DNA of 32,353 nt. Source: Acidovorax sp. (GTDB lineage Bacteria > Pseudomonadota > Gammaproteobacteria > Burkholderiales > Burkholderiaceae_C). The stretch spans positions 1 to 32,353 of the forward strand of contig NZ_JAJTBB010000063.1 in the NCBI RefSeq assembly GCF_021287135.1, given 5' to 3'. Made by a program: the position numbers and the translations under genes. The notes beneath the pieces are model-generated. The model saw only the letters and a program-made list of their open reading frames with translations, was not told where the DNA came from and made no database searches. Positions 8,909 to 16,233 of this stretch are shown here, piece by piece (within the stretch, counting starts at the first letter, position 1; each line of letters begins with the position of its first letter).

Positions 8909-8970
8909 AAATATGAATAAAAATAGGCTCCAGCCCTTATGCAACAAGCGCTGGCAGCTATAAATAAATG
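8909..8970 (+). repeat. Dispersed intergenic repeat, copy 2, between ibaG and murA
   Basis: Read on the plus strand: GGCTCCAGCCCTTATGCAAC followed by AAGCGCTGGCAGCTATAAATA. It aligns with copy 1 (886-944, minus strand) across the whole core, with CTCCA, CCTTAT/GCTTAT, CAAGCGCT, GCAGCTAT and AATA in the same order. It lies just upstream of the murA start and is A/T-rich at both ends. Confidence 0.7.
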
Positions 8971-8983
8971 AGTAAAACGCCGC

Positions 8984-9226
8984 TTACCGGGCCTGCGCCG
9001 CCCATTCGGCGGGGGTGAAGGTCTTCATCGACAGCGCATGCACCTCGTCGGTGTGCATCTTGGCGCCCAGCGTGGCGTACACCCGCTGGTGCCGCTGGAT
9101 GGGGCGCTTGCCCTCGAACTCGGCCGAGACGATGGTGGCGTACCAGTGGCGCCCGTCGCCTTCCAGCGTGATGTGCTCGCAGGGCAGGCCGGCGGCGATG
9201 AGGTCTTTGAGTTGGTCAGCGGTCAT
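8984..9226 (-). CDS. ibaG: BolA/IbaG family protein
   Basis: An 80-residue BolA-superfamily protein; relatives bind [2Fe-2S] clusters together with monothiol glutaredoxins. Seen: an N-terminal helix (MTADQLKDLIAAG), then HITLEGDGRHWYATIVS, QRHQRVYATLG, the invariant His region MHTDEVHALSMKTFTPAEW, and a short tail. ITLEGDGRHW fits the IbaG (YrbA) branch rather than BolA itself. The position between the mla genes and murA is the same as ibaG in E. coli, which supports the name. The ATG at 9224-9226 was chosen because the family fold begins there; the longer upstream frame is Arg/Pro-rich and unlike the family. Confidence 0.9.
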   Translation of the reverse strand: MTADQLKDLIAAGLPCEHITLEGDGRHWYATIVSAEFEGKRPIQRHQRVYATLGAKMHTDEVHALSMKTFTPAEWAAQAR

Positions 9227-9331
9227 GGCGGCGGCTCTTTGGATGGGTGGGTCTGCGGGTAGGCGCTGGCGCTGGCGCGGCCCCGGCCGGCGGACACCGC
9301 AACGGCGCAAAGCGACTCAGGGGCATGTTCA

Positions 9332-10087
9332 TCAGTTTCTGATCTTGTAGCCCGTGCGCAGCAGGCGGACCGCCAGCGCGCTCACGGCCAGCCAGGCGGT
9401 GCCCACGATCGCCAGGCTGAGCCAGGGTGACGTGTCGCTCTGGCCGAAGAAGCCGTAGCGGAAGCCGTCGATCATGTAGAAAAACGGGTTGAGGTGGCTC
9501 ACCGTCTGCCAGAAGGGCGGCAGCGACTGGATGGAATAGAACACGCCCGAGAGAAACGTCATGGGCACGACCACGAAGTTCTGGAAGGCGGCAAGCTGGT
9601 CGAATTTGTCGGCCCAGAGCCCGGCAATCACGCCCAGCGTGGCGAGCAGCGCCGCGCCCAGCAGGGCAAACGCCAGCACCCACGCCGGCGCGGCGAATTC
9701 CGGGCGCGCAAAGGCCAGCGTGACCACAAACACGCCCAGGCCCACCACCAGGCCCCGCACGACGGACGAGCCCACATACGCCACGAACCAGGCCCAGTGC
9801 GACAGCGGCGTGAGCAGCACGAACACGAGGTTGCCCATGATCTTGCTCTGAATCAGGCTGGAGGAGCTGTTGGCAAAGGCGTTCTGCAGCACGCTCATCA
9901 TCACCAGCCCCGGCACCAGGAAGGCCGTGTAGCTGATGCGGTCGTACACCTTCACATGGTCTTCCAGCACGTGGCCGAAGATCAGCAGGTACAGCACGGC
10001 GGTGAGCACCGGCGCCGCCACGGTCTGGAAACTCACCTTCCAGAAGCGCAGCACTTCCTTGTAGAACAGCGTCTGCCAGCCCGTCAT
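9332..10087 (-). CDS. ABC-2 type transporter permease
   Basis: A 251-residue inner-membrane permease of the ABC-2 family (YadH/NodJ-like). About six hydrophobic segments are visible, including VLTAVLYLLIFGHVL, TAFLVPGLVMMSVLQ, VVVGLGVFVVTLAFA, WVLAFALLGAALLATLGVIAG, FVVVPMTFLSGVFYSI and LAIVGTAWLAVSALAV. The conserved NPFFYMIDGFRYGFFG stretch sits near the C-terminus. Its start overlaps the stop of the upstream ATPase gene as ATGA (10084-10087), so the two form one exporter. The substrate is unknown. The pair lies between mlaB and ibaG, which in E. coli are adjacent, so a lipid or envelope-precursor substrate is possible but only by association. Confidence 0.9.
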   Translation of the reverse strand: MTGWQTLFYKEVLRFWKVSFQTVAAPVLTAVLYLLIFGHVLEDHVKVYDRISYTAFLVPGLVMMSVLQNAFANSSSSLIQSKIMGNLVFVLLTPLSHWAWFVAYVGSSVVRGLVVGLGVFVVTLAFARPEFAAPAWVLAFALLGAALLATLGVIAGLWADKFDQLAAFQNFVVVPMTFLSGVFYSIQSLPPFWQTVSHLNPFFYMIDGFRYGFFGQSDTSPWLSLAIVGTAWLAVSALAVRLLRTGYKIRN

Positions 10088-11082
10088 GCCTCGGCCTCCA
10101 CGCGCGGCGCCACCGTGTCCGCACGCGCGCCCGCGAGGGCGGCCGCGCCCGGCCGGGGCGAAGCCGACGCGGCGACGGCCGGCGTGCCCGACATCACCTG
10201 CAGGAACACGTCTTCCAGGTCCGGCCGACGGATCTCCATGTCGTGCACGTCCACGCCCGCCAAGCGCAGCGCGGCCAGGTGGCTTTCGATCTCGGCCGCG
10301 TCCCGCGCGGGCAGCTGCACAACGCGGCCGGTCACGCGCGCCGCGGCGGCCAGGCCCTGCGGAAGCGCGGCATCGGTCTTGAACTGCAGCACGCTGCCCG
10401 ACGCGGACTGCAGCAGCTCGGAGGTCGCATTCAGCGCCACGATCTGTCCGGACTTGAGCATGGCGATGCGGCCGCACAGCGCCTCGGCTTCTTCGAGGTA
10501 ATGGGTGGTGAGCAGCACCGTATGGCCTTGCTTGTTCAGCCGGGCGACGAAGTGCCACAAGGTCTGGCGCAGTTCCACGTCCACACCGGCGGTGGGTTCG
10601 TCCAGCACGATGATGGGCGGCTTGTGCACCAGCGCCTGCGCCACGAGCACGCGGCGCTTCATGCCCCCCGAGAGCTGGCGCATGTTGGCGTTTGCCTTGT
10701 CGGCCAGGCCCAGGTTCTCCAGCAGCTCGTCGATCCAGGCGTCGTTGTTCTTCACGCCAAAGTAGCCCGACTGGATGCGCAGCGATTCGCGCACGTTGAA
10801 GAACGGGTCGAACACCAGCTCCTGCGGCACCACGCCCAGCTTGCGGCGCGCAGCGGCAAAGTCGGCCTGCACGTCGCTGCCCTGCACGAGCACGCGGCCG
10901 CTCGTGGCGCGCGCCAGGCCGGCCAGGATGCTGATGAGAGTGGTCTTGCCCGCGCCATTGGGGCCCAGCAGGCCAAAGAACTCGCCCTCTTCAATATCCA
11001 GGCTGACGTTGTTCAGCGCCTGGAAAGGGCCCTTGGGCGTGGCGAAGGTCTTGGAAACGGCTTGGAAGGAGACTGCGGGCAT
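10084..11082 (-). CDS. ABC transporter ATP-binding protein (partner of the ABC-2 permease)
   Basis: A 332-residue ATPase that powers the adjacent permease. Motifs: Walker A GPNGAGKTT, Q-loop GVVPQEL, signature LSGGMKRRV, Walker B IIVLDEPTAGVD and H-loop TTHYLEEAEAL. The order and the GVD-type D-loop fit the YadG/NodI-like exporters. After the usual C-terminal segment (IRRPDLEDVFLQVMSG) there is a ~35-residue Ala/Pro-rich tail not needed for the fold. The ATG at 11080-11082 begins MPAVSFQAVSKTF, the normal family start; the open frame upstream has no similarity. It follows mlaB after 56 bases. Confidence 0.92.
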   Translation of the reverse strand: MPAVSFQAVSKTFATPKGPFQALNNVSLDIEEGEFFGLLGPNGAGKTTLISILAGLARATSGRVLVQGSDVQADFAAARRKLGVVPQELVFDPFFNVRESLRIQSGYFGVKNNDAWIDELLENLGLADKANANMRQLSGGMKRRVLVAQALVHKPPIIVLDEPTAGVDVELRQTLWHFVARLNKQGHTVLLTTHYLEEAEALCGRIAMLKSGQIVALNATSELLQSASGSVLQFKTDAALPQGLAAAARVTGRVVQLPARDAAEIESHLAALRLAGVDVHDMEIRRPDLEDVFLQVMSGTPAVAASASPRPGAAALAGARADTVAPRVEAEA

Positions 11083-11138
11083 GAAGCCCCCGATTTTACG
11101 GCCTGGGCGCGGAACGCGCCGCCAGCCCCCGGAGGGCC

Positions 11139-11411
11139 TCAGGACGCAGGCGCCAGCAGCGTCCCCACCCCGTACAGCCCCGCCATGCCCCGCAGGGCCG
11201 CGGGCAGGCCCTGCACGGCAAAGGTCTTGCCGGCGGCCAGGGCCTCGCGCCGGCATTCCAGCAGCACGGCCAGCGCCGCGGTGTCGAACACGGTCAGCGC
11301 GCTCGCGTCCACCACCACCCCGGGCTCGCGCTGCATGCGCAGGCCCTGCAGCAGCATGCGCAGGCACGCCGTGGCCTGGCGGTGGGTCAGTTCAGCGGGA
11401 AGGACCAGCAT
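11139..11411 (-). CDS. mlaB: STAS-domain protein, MlaB-like
   Basis: A ~90-residue STAS-domain protein in the position of MlaB, the cytoplasmic subunit that stabilises the MlaFE ATPase/permease complex. Seen: LVLPAELTHRQA, the core VVVDASALTVFDTAALAVLLECRREAL with Thr in the phospho-site position, and the final helix. The start is not firm. The ATG at 11409-11411 fits the STAS first strand but lacks a clear ribosome-binding site; an in-frame GTG lies two codons upstream, and an ATG at 11469-11471 would overlap mlaC. It lies 40 bases after mlaC. Sequence alone supports STAS; the mla name rests on context. Confidence 0.85.
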   Translation of the reverse strand: MLVLPAELTHRQATACLRMLLQGLRMQREPGVVVDASALTVFDTAALAVLLECRREALAAGKTFAVQGLPAALRGMAGLYGVGTLLAPAS

Positions 11412-11451
11412 GGTCACGGCGGAAGCAGAAGGTACGGGGGACGGAAGGCAC

Positions 11452-12096
11452 TCAGCCCTTGGCGCCGGCATTGGCCTTGTTGCGGGCCACCAAGGTTTCG
11501 ATCAAGCCGTCGATGCCCTTGGCGTTGATCTCCTGGGCGAACTGGCCGCGGTAGGTTTCCACCAGCCACACGCCCAGCACGTTCAGGTTGTAGATTTTCC
11601 AGCCTGCGCCGTCGCCGGGGGTTTTCTCCAGCCGGTAGTCCAGCTGGATGGGGTCGCCCCGCCCGACAATCTCGGTGCGCACGAGCACGTCCTTGTCTTC
11701 GGCCGCCGCACGCAGCGGCTTGACCTGGATGGTCTGGTCGTTGACCTGGGCCAGAGCCCCGGCATAGGTGCGCACGAGCAGCACCTTGAACTCATCCTGC
11801 AGGCGCTTTTGCTGCTCGGGCGTAGCCTGGCGCCAGCCCGGACCCACGGCCGCCGCCGTCATGCGGCGGAAGTTGACGTTGGGCATCACCGTCTTGTCGA
11901 CCAGCGCAATGATCTTGGCCAGGTCGCCGCCCTGGATGGCCTTGTCGCCCTTGACGGAGTTGAGCACTTCGGTAGACAGGCGCTTGATCAGCGCGTCCGG
12001 GGCTTCGTCCGCCGCCAGCACGTGCAGCGGCAGGCCCAGGGAGGCCACAGCCGCAGCGCACAGGGCCGCACGGCCCAGGGTACGTCGATTCATCAT
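11452..12096 (-). CDS. mlaC: MlaC, periplasmic phospholipid-binding shuttle
   Basis: A 214-residue Tol-Tol-Ttg2 family protein that carries phospholipids across the periplasm between MlaA at the outer membrane and MlaFEDB at the inner membrane. A Sec signal peptide is visible (MMNRRTLGRAALCAAAVASL, cleavage near HVLA-ADEA). The mature part shows the family elements ALIKRLSTEVL, IIALVDKTVMPNVNFRRM, WRQATPEQQKRLQDEFKVLL and NLNVLGVWLVETYRGQFA. Two adjacent ATGs (12096 and 12093) are possible; GAGAAG lies upstream. It is preceded by a 188-base gap after mlaA, the largest inside the mla set. Confidence 0.94.
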   Translation of the reverse strand: MMNRRTLGRAALCAAAVASLGLPLHVLAADEAPDALIKRLSTEVLNSVKGDKAIQGGDLAKIIALVDKTVMPNVNFRRMTAAAVGPGWRQATPEQQKRLQDEFKVLLVRTYAGALAQVNDQTIQVKPLRAAAEDKDVLVRTEIVGRGDPIQLDYRLEKTPGDGAGWKIYNLNVLGVWLVETYRGQFAQEINAKGIDGLIETLVARNKANAGAKG

Positions 12097-12284
12097 GTTG
12101 TCTTCTCTGCTTTCTCTTTCATGCCGGCGCGGATACGGCGCCAGTGGCCGGCCGGTCCGGCCTGGCGGCATGGGGGTTCGTCCATTCTGCGGCCCTGCAG
12201 GGCCGGCCATGCGTCGCGCGGGTTGCGGGTTGCAAGCAAGTGCAACCACTGCGCCGCCCACCAAAGACGCACTGTGCCGATCGC
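12097..12284. other. 188-base gap between mlaA and mlaC
   Basis: No gene is supported here. It contains a 14-bp perfect palindrome GGCCCTGCAGGGCC (12191-12204) and no T-run that would make it an intrinsic terminator. Open frames crossing it are Arg/Pro-rich shadows. It may hold an internal promoter for mlaC onward, but I could not identify one. Confidence 0.4.
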
Positions 12285-13091
12285 TCAGCGGGGCGGCTCT
12301 TCGGGCAGCACGCCATCGTTGCCGCCGGCGCCATCCGCCGCATCGTTGCCGTTCGGCGCCTCGCCCGCCTGGCTGCGCACCTGCAGAAACACGTCGCGCG
12401 TGAAGCTGTACTTGTCCAGCGCCGCGCTGTCCAGCACGGAGCCGGCCCGCAGCAGATTGGCGCGGGTGTCCACCACGCGCAGCGCGTACAGCGAATTGCG
12501 GGCCGATACCGGGTCCACATAGCTCACCACGTTGCCCTTGAAGTCGACCGGCAGCGCAAAGGTATCGCGCACCGTGGAGGGGCCCAGGATGGGCAGCACC
12601 AGGTACGGCCCCGTGCCCATGCCCCAGCGGCCCAGGGTCAGGCCGAAATCCTGCTTGTACCGGTCGATGCCGAGCTCGCTGGCAATGTCCAGCACCCCGC
12701 CCAGCCCCATGAAGGTGTTGACGTTGACGCGCATGAACGACGAAGCTGCGGCCTCCATGCGCAACTGCAGCACGTTGTTCACGAAGGACCAGACGTCGCC
12801 AATGTTGGCAAAGAAGTTGCTCACCCCCGTGCGCACGGGCGCGGGCGTGATGTCCTGGTAGGCCACGGCCACCGGCCGGAGCACCATGGCGTCCACCTCG
12901 TCGTTGAAACGCGTCATGCTCCGGTTGTACGACTCCAGCGGGTCCCGCGGGTCGGGGTTGGCCACGGTGGCGCAGCCCGAGAGCCACGCCGCACCGGCCA
13001 GCGCCAGCATGCCCAGGCGGCGCGCGCCGGGCCGCCCCGGCGCCCGTGCGGCGCACTCTGCTGCCAGAGGGGTGTTGTGCGAGTTCTTCAT
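12285..13091 (-). CDS. mlaA: MlaA (VacJ), outer-membrane lipoprotein of the Mla system
   Basis: A 268-residue lipoprotein that forms the outer-membrane channel removing mislocalised phospholipids from the outer leaflet and passing them to MlaC. The N-terminus is longer than usual (about 27 residues before the hydrophobic core MLALAGAAWLSG), and the lipobox is LSGC. The VacJ core is clear: DPLESYNRSMTRFND, GVSNFFANIGDVWSFVNNVLQ, FGLTLGRWGMGTGPYLVLP and GPSTVRDTFALPVD. The C-terminus is Asp/Gly/Asn-rich. The start overlaps the mlaD stop by ATGA. In E. coli mlaA is unlinked; here it is embedded between mlaD and mlaC. Confidence 0.96.
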   Translation of the reverse strand: MKNSHNTPLAAECAARAPGRPGARRLGMLALAGAAWLSGCATVANPDPRDPLESYNRSMTRFNDEVDAMVLRPVAVAYQDITPAPVRTGVSNFFANIGDVWSFVNNVLQLRMEAAASSFMRVNVNTFMGLGGVLDIASELGIDRYKQDFGLTLGRWGMGTGPYLVLPILGPSTVRDTFALPVDFKGNVVSYVDPVSARNSLYALRVVDTRANLLRAGSVLDSAALDKYSFTRDVFLQVRSQAGEAPNGNDAADGAGGNDGVLPEEPPR

Positions 13092-13576
13092 TTCTTGTCA
13101 CCTGCCCCTGCGGGCTTGCCGCCGTCTTCGGCCTTGCTGTAGAGGAATTGTCCGATCAGGTTTTCCAGCACCACGGCCGACTGGGTCGCCGTGACCATGT
13201 CGCCCGCCGCGAGGTTCTTCTCGTCGGCGCCGGCCTCGATCCCGATGTACTGCTCGCCCAGCAGCCCGCTGGTGAGGATCTTGAGCGAGCTGTCCTTGGG
13301 GAACGCGTAGCGGCTTTCCATGGCCAGCGTCACGCGGGCCTGAAAGGTCTTGTCGTCGAACGCGATGGATTCCACCCGCCCCACCACCACCCCGGCACTG
13401 CGCACGGCGGCCTGGGGCTTGAGGCCGCCAATGTTGTCAAAGCGTGCGGTGATGCGGTAGCCGGACTGGAAGTTCAGGCTCAGCAGATTGGCCGACTGCA
13501 GCGCCAGAAACACCAGTGCCGCCGCTCCCAGCATCACGAACAGCCCGACCCACACATCATTTTTGGAGCGTTGCAT
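13088..13576 (-). CDS. mlaD: MlaD, MCE-domain lipid-binding subunit
   Basis: A 162-residue inner-membrane-anchored MCE protein that forms the hexameric periplasmic ring of the MlaFEDB transporter. The N-terminal segment is VGLFVMLGAAALVFLALQSA, a single transmembrane anchor. The MCE domain (residues ~38-118) contains ITARFDNIGGLKPQAAVRSAG, VGRVESIAFD and LKILTSGLLGEQYIGI. It is followed by the hydrophobic ring helix VVLENLIGQFLYS and a charged tail. The size is near normal (E. coli ~183). It lies 36 bases after mlaE and overlaps mlaA by ATGA. Confidence 0.95.
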   Translation of the reverse strand: MQRSKNDVWVGLFVMLGAAALVFLALQSANLLSLNFQSGYRITARFDNIGGLKPQAAVRSAGVVVGRVESIAFDDKTFQARVTLAMESRYAFPKDSSLKILTSGLLGEQYIGIEAGADEKNLAAGDMVTATQSAVVLENLIGQFLYSKAEDGGKPAGAGDKK

Positions 13577-13612
13577 TGTTTGCTATTCCTCGTCACGCCG
13601 GCTCTGCCGGCC

Positions 13613-14395
13613 TCAGATACTGAACATCATGGCCGTGAGGACGAAGTCCAGCCCCAGCACGGCCAGGCAGGCCATCACCACCGTGCGGGTGGTGGCCAGC
13701 GACACGCCCTCGGGCGTGGGCTTGGCGGTGTAGCCCTGCAGCAGGGCCACGAAGGTCACGGCAAAGCCGAAAACCACGCTCTTGAGCACGCCGTTGCCCA
13801 GATCCTTCCACACGTCCACGCCGCCTTGGGTCTGGCTCCAGAAAGCCCCTGGATCAATGCCGATCATGAGCACGCCCACGCTCCAGCCGCCGATGACGCC
13901 CACCGCGCTGAACACGGCCGCCAGCAGGGGCATGGCGATCACGCCGCCCCAGAAACGCGGCGCCAGGATGCGCTGGACCGGGTCCACCGCCATCATCTCC
14001 ATGGCACTGAGCTGCTCGCCCGCACGCATCAGGCCGATCTCGGCCGTGAGCGACGTGCCCGCCCGACCGGCGAACAGCAGGGCGGTGACCACCGGGCCCA
14101 GCTCGCGCACCAGGGACAGCGTCACCAGCAGCCCCAGCGCTTCCGACGAACCGTACCGCTGCAGCGTGTAGTAGCCCTGCAGCCCCAGCACCAGGCCCAC
14201 GAACAGGCCCGACACCGCAATGATGGCCAGGGAGTAGTTGCCCAGGAAATGCACCTGGTCGCGCACCAGTGCAGGCCGCAGGAAGGCGGGCCCGAACAGC
14301 CGCACCAGCCGCACGAACAGGCGCGCGCCCATGCCGATGTCGGCCAGCTTCTGGCGCACGGAATAGCCCACATCGGCGGGTTTGTACCAGCTCAT
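13613..14395 (-). CDS. mlaE: MlaE, permease subunit of the phospholipid transporter
   Basis: A 260-residue MlaE-family permease. Seen: an N-terminal interface helix, then segments LAIIAVSGLFVGLVLGLQGY, the conserved coupling region SLVRELGPVVTALLFAGRAG and SLTAEIGLMRAGEQLSAMEM, VIAMPLLAAVFSAVGVIGG, and a C-terminal pair of membrane helices (SVVFGFAVTFVALLQGY, ACLAVLGLDFVLTAMMF). The ATG overlaps the mlaF stop by ATGA (14392-14395), the usual coupling of ATPase and permease. Confidence 0.96.
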   Translation of the reverse strand: MSWYKPADVGYSVRQKLADIGMGARLFVRLVRLFGPAFLRPALVRDQVHFLGNYSLAIIAVSGLFVGLVLGLQGYYTLQRYGSSEALGLLVTLSLVRELGPVVTALLFAGRAGTSLTAEIGLMRAGEQLSAMEMMAVDPVQRILAPRFWGGVIAMPLLAAVFSAVGVIGGWSVGVLMIGIDPGAFWSQTQGGVDVWKDLGNGVLKSVVFGFAVTFVALLQGYTAKPTPEGVSLATTRTVVMACLAVLGLDFVLTAMMFSI

Positions 14396-15207
14396 GGACG
14401 TCCTCCCAGAGGTCCGAAATCCTCCGCCGCGTCCGGGCCGGGGTGGTGGAACGGCACCGGCCCCGTGGGCAAGGCGTTGACGAACTGGTGCACCAGCGGG
14501 TCCGTGCTGGCACGGACCTCGTCGGGCGTGCCCTGCGCCGCCACCACGCCCGCGCCCAGAATGACCACGTGGTCCGCCAGCCGGAAGGTTTCTTCCAGGT
14601 CGTGCGAGACGATGATGCTGGTCAGCCCCATGGCATCGTTGAGCTGGCGGATCAGTTGCGCCGCCGTGCCCAGGGAAATCGGGTCGAGCCCCGCAAACGG
14701 CTCGTCATACATGACGAGTTCCGGGTCCAGCGCGATGGCCCGCGCCAGCGCCACGCGGCGCGCCATGCCGCCCGACACCTCGCTGGGCATCAGGTCGCGC
14801 GCCCCGCGCAGGCCGACGGCGTGGAGCTTCATGAGGACCACGTCCCGCACCAGGGCCTCGGACAGGTCCGTGTGCTCGCGCAGCGGAAAGGCCACGTTGT
14901 CAAACACGCTCAGGTCCGTGAACAGCGCGCCGAACTGGAACAGCATGCCCATGCGCCGCCGCGCGGCATACAGGCCGGCGGTGTCCAGTTGCCCGACGTC
15001 CTGGCCGTCAAACAGCACCTGCCCCCCGTCCGCGCGCTGCTGGCCGCCAATGAGGCGCAGCACGGTCGTCTTGCCGCCGCCGGAGGCGCCCATCAGCGCG
15101 GTGACCTTGCCACGCGGCACCTTCAGCGAAACGTCGCGCAGGATGCTGCGCTCTCCATAGGAGAACGTGACATTGCGCAGTTCGACGAGGCAGGAGGTCT
15201 CAGGCAT
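14392..15207 (-). CDS. mlaF: MlaF, ATPase subunit of the phospholipid transporter
   Basis: A 271-residue ABC ATPase that drives MlaE. Motifs: Walker A GASGGGKTT, Q-loop MLFQFGALFTDLSVFDNVAF, signature SEVSGGMARRVALARA, Walker B LVMYDEPFAGLDP and H-loop SHDLEETF. The FQ-GALF and EPFAGLDPI strings are typical of MlaF/Ttg2A. A C-terminal tail (LPTGPVPFHHPGP) is normal for MlaF. It is the first gene of the mla set. A good promoter lies about 80 bases upstream, with a palindrome in its spacer. Confidence 0.95.
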   Translation of the reverse strand: MPETSCLVELRNVTFSYGERSILRDVSLKVPRGKVTALMGASGGGKTTVLRLIGGQQRADGGQVLFDGQDVGQLDTAGLYAARRRMGMLFQFGALFTDLSVFDNVAFPLREHTDLSEALVRDVVLMKLHAVGLRGARDLMPSEVSGGMARRVALARAIALDPELVMYDEPFAGLDPISLGTAAQLIRQLNDAMGLTSIIVSHDLEETFRLADHVVILGAGVVAAQGTPDEVRASTDPLVHQFVNALPTGPVPFHHPGPDAAEDFGPLGGRP

Positions 15208-15294
15208 TCAGAAGGACAGGCGTGCGGAGTGCGAAAGCCCGCGGCATCCGGGCGGGGCCGGCCACGCGCAGGGAGCAGCGATGGTAGCCGAAGA

Positions 15295-15323
15295 ATTAAA
15301 CATACATACATGTATGTTTGCAA
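15295..15323 (-). promoter_or_regulatory. Promoter of the mla operon with a palindromic operator in the spacer
   Basis: On the minus strand a -35 TTGCAA (15318-15323) and a -10 TTTAAT (15295-15300, five of six matches) are separated by exactly 17 bases. The spacer carries the perfect 14-bp palindrome ACATACATGTATGT (15304-15317), embedded in a longer AAACATACAT...ATGTATGTTTG arrangement. TetR-family operators such as that of AcrR have a similar TACATACA/TGTATGTA look (family knowledge). A repressor bound there would block RNA polymerase. The regulator is not identified in this window. Confidence 0.65.
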
Positions 15324-15405
15324 ACAATAACATCTCGACCTTGCGGCTCCCAGGCCCAGGCAATTCCCGGCTTGACAAAACCTTCGATTGTGCCAACAAA
15401 CCGCG

Positions 15406-15451
15406 AACGGTGCGGAACCTCCGCCAGCGCTGCACGGGAGCCCGCACCGTT
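15406..15451 (-). terminator. Possible weak terminator after the amino-acid ABC ATPase gene
   Basis: A perfect 10-bp inverted repeat, AACGGTGCGG (15406-15415) and CCGCACCGTT (15442-15451), begins at the stop codon of the ABC ATPase gene. The loop is long (26 bases) and the following minus-strand sequence has only short T-runs. It is therefore a hairpin of uncertain terminating strength that separates this operon from the mla promoter. Confidence 0.4.
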
Positions 15452-16233
15452 TACAGCATATGCTGCAGAAACACCCGCGCCCGTTCGTGGCCCGGGTCGG
15501 CAAAGAACTCCGCAGCGGGCCGGGCCGCCAGCAGTTCGCCCTGGTCCATGAAGGCCACCGTGTTCGCCACCTCGCGTGCAAAGCCCATTTCGTGGGTGAC
15601 GACCAGCATGGTCATGTGCTCCTCGGCCAGTTCGCGCATCGTGCGGAGCACCTCGCCGGTGAGTTCGGGGTCCAGCGCCGAGGTGGGCTCGTCAAACAGC
15701 ATGATGTCGGGCTCCATGCACAGCGCACGCGCGATCGCCACGCGCTGCTTCTGGCCGCCGGACAGGCGCGAGGGGTAGTTGTCCCGCTTCTGGGACAGGC
15801 CCACCTTGTCCAGCAGCGTCTCGGCGCGCGCAATGGCCGCATCGCGCGCCAAGCCCTGCACCACCATGGGCGCCTCGATGAGGTTCTCCAGCACCGTGAG
15901 GTGCGGGAACAGGTTGAAGTGCTGGAACACCATGCCAGTCTTGGCGCAGATGCGGCGCACTTCGGCATCGGGCGCGTAGGTACGGTAGCCCTGGGTGTCG
16001 GTGCTGGCAAGCGCCTCGCCCTCGATGGCGATGTGGCCGCTGTCGATGGTTTCCAGGTGGTTCAAGCAGCGCAGGAAGGTGCTCTTGCCGGAACCCGAGG
16101 GCCCGATCACAGCCACGACTTCGCCGCGGTGCACCGACAACGACACACCGCGCAACACCTGCACAGGGCCGAAGGCCTTGCGCACCTCGCGCGCCTCAAT
16201 CATCAGCGCGGCGTCACTGGTCGAACTTGGCAT
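15451..16233 (-). CDS. Polar amino-acid ABC transporter ATP-binding protein
   Basis: A 260-residue importer ATPase of the GlnQ/HisP family. Motifs: Walker A GPSGSGKST, Q-loop MVFQHFNLFPHLTVLEN, signature LSGGQKQRVAIARAL, Walker B IMLFDEPTSALDPE and H-loop VTHEMGFAREV. The ATG at 16231-16233 has GGAG eight bases upstream and overlaps the permease stop by 20 bases; a later ATG (16201-16203) lacks a ribosome-binding site. It is the last gene of a three-gene set: binding protein, permease, ATPase. The substrate is not predictable from this subunit. Confidence 0.94.
   Translation of the reverse strand: MPSSTSDAALMIEAREVRKAFGPVQVLRGVSLSVHRGEVVAVIGPSGSGKSTFLRCLNHLETIDSGHIAIEGEALASTDTQGYRTYAPDAEVRRICAKTGMVFQHFNLFPHLTVLENLIEAPMVVQGLARDAAIARAETLLDKVGLSQKRDNYPSRLSGGQKQRVAIARALCMEPDIMLFDEPTSALDPELTGEVLRTMRELAEEHMTMLVVTHEMGFAREVANTVAFMDQGELLAARPAAEFFADPGHERARVFLQHML

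Noticed and set aside
9250-9300. Short GCGCTGGCGCTGGCGC repetition upstream of ibaG
   Set aside because: Too short and low in complexity; common in GC-rich DNA and with no second copy of note.
13046-15160. 704-codon plus-strand frame opposite mlaD, mlaE and mlaF
   Set aside because: His/Gln-rich antisense shadow with no domain pattern.
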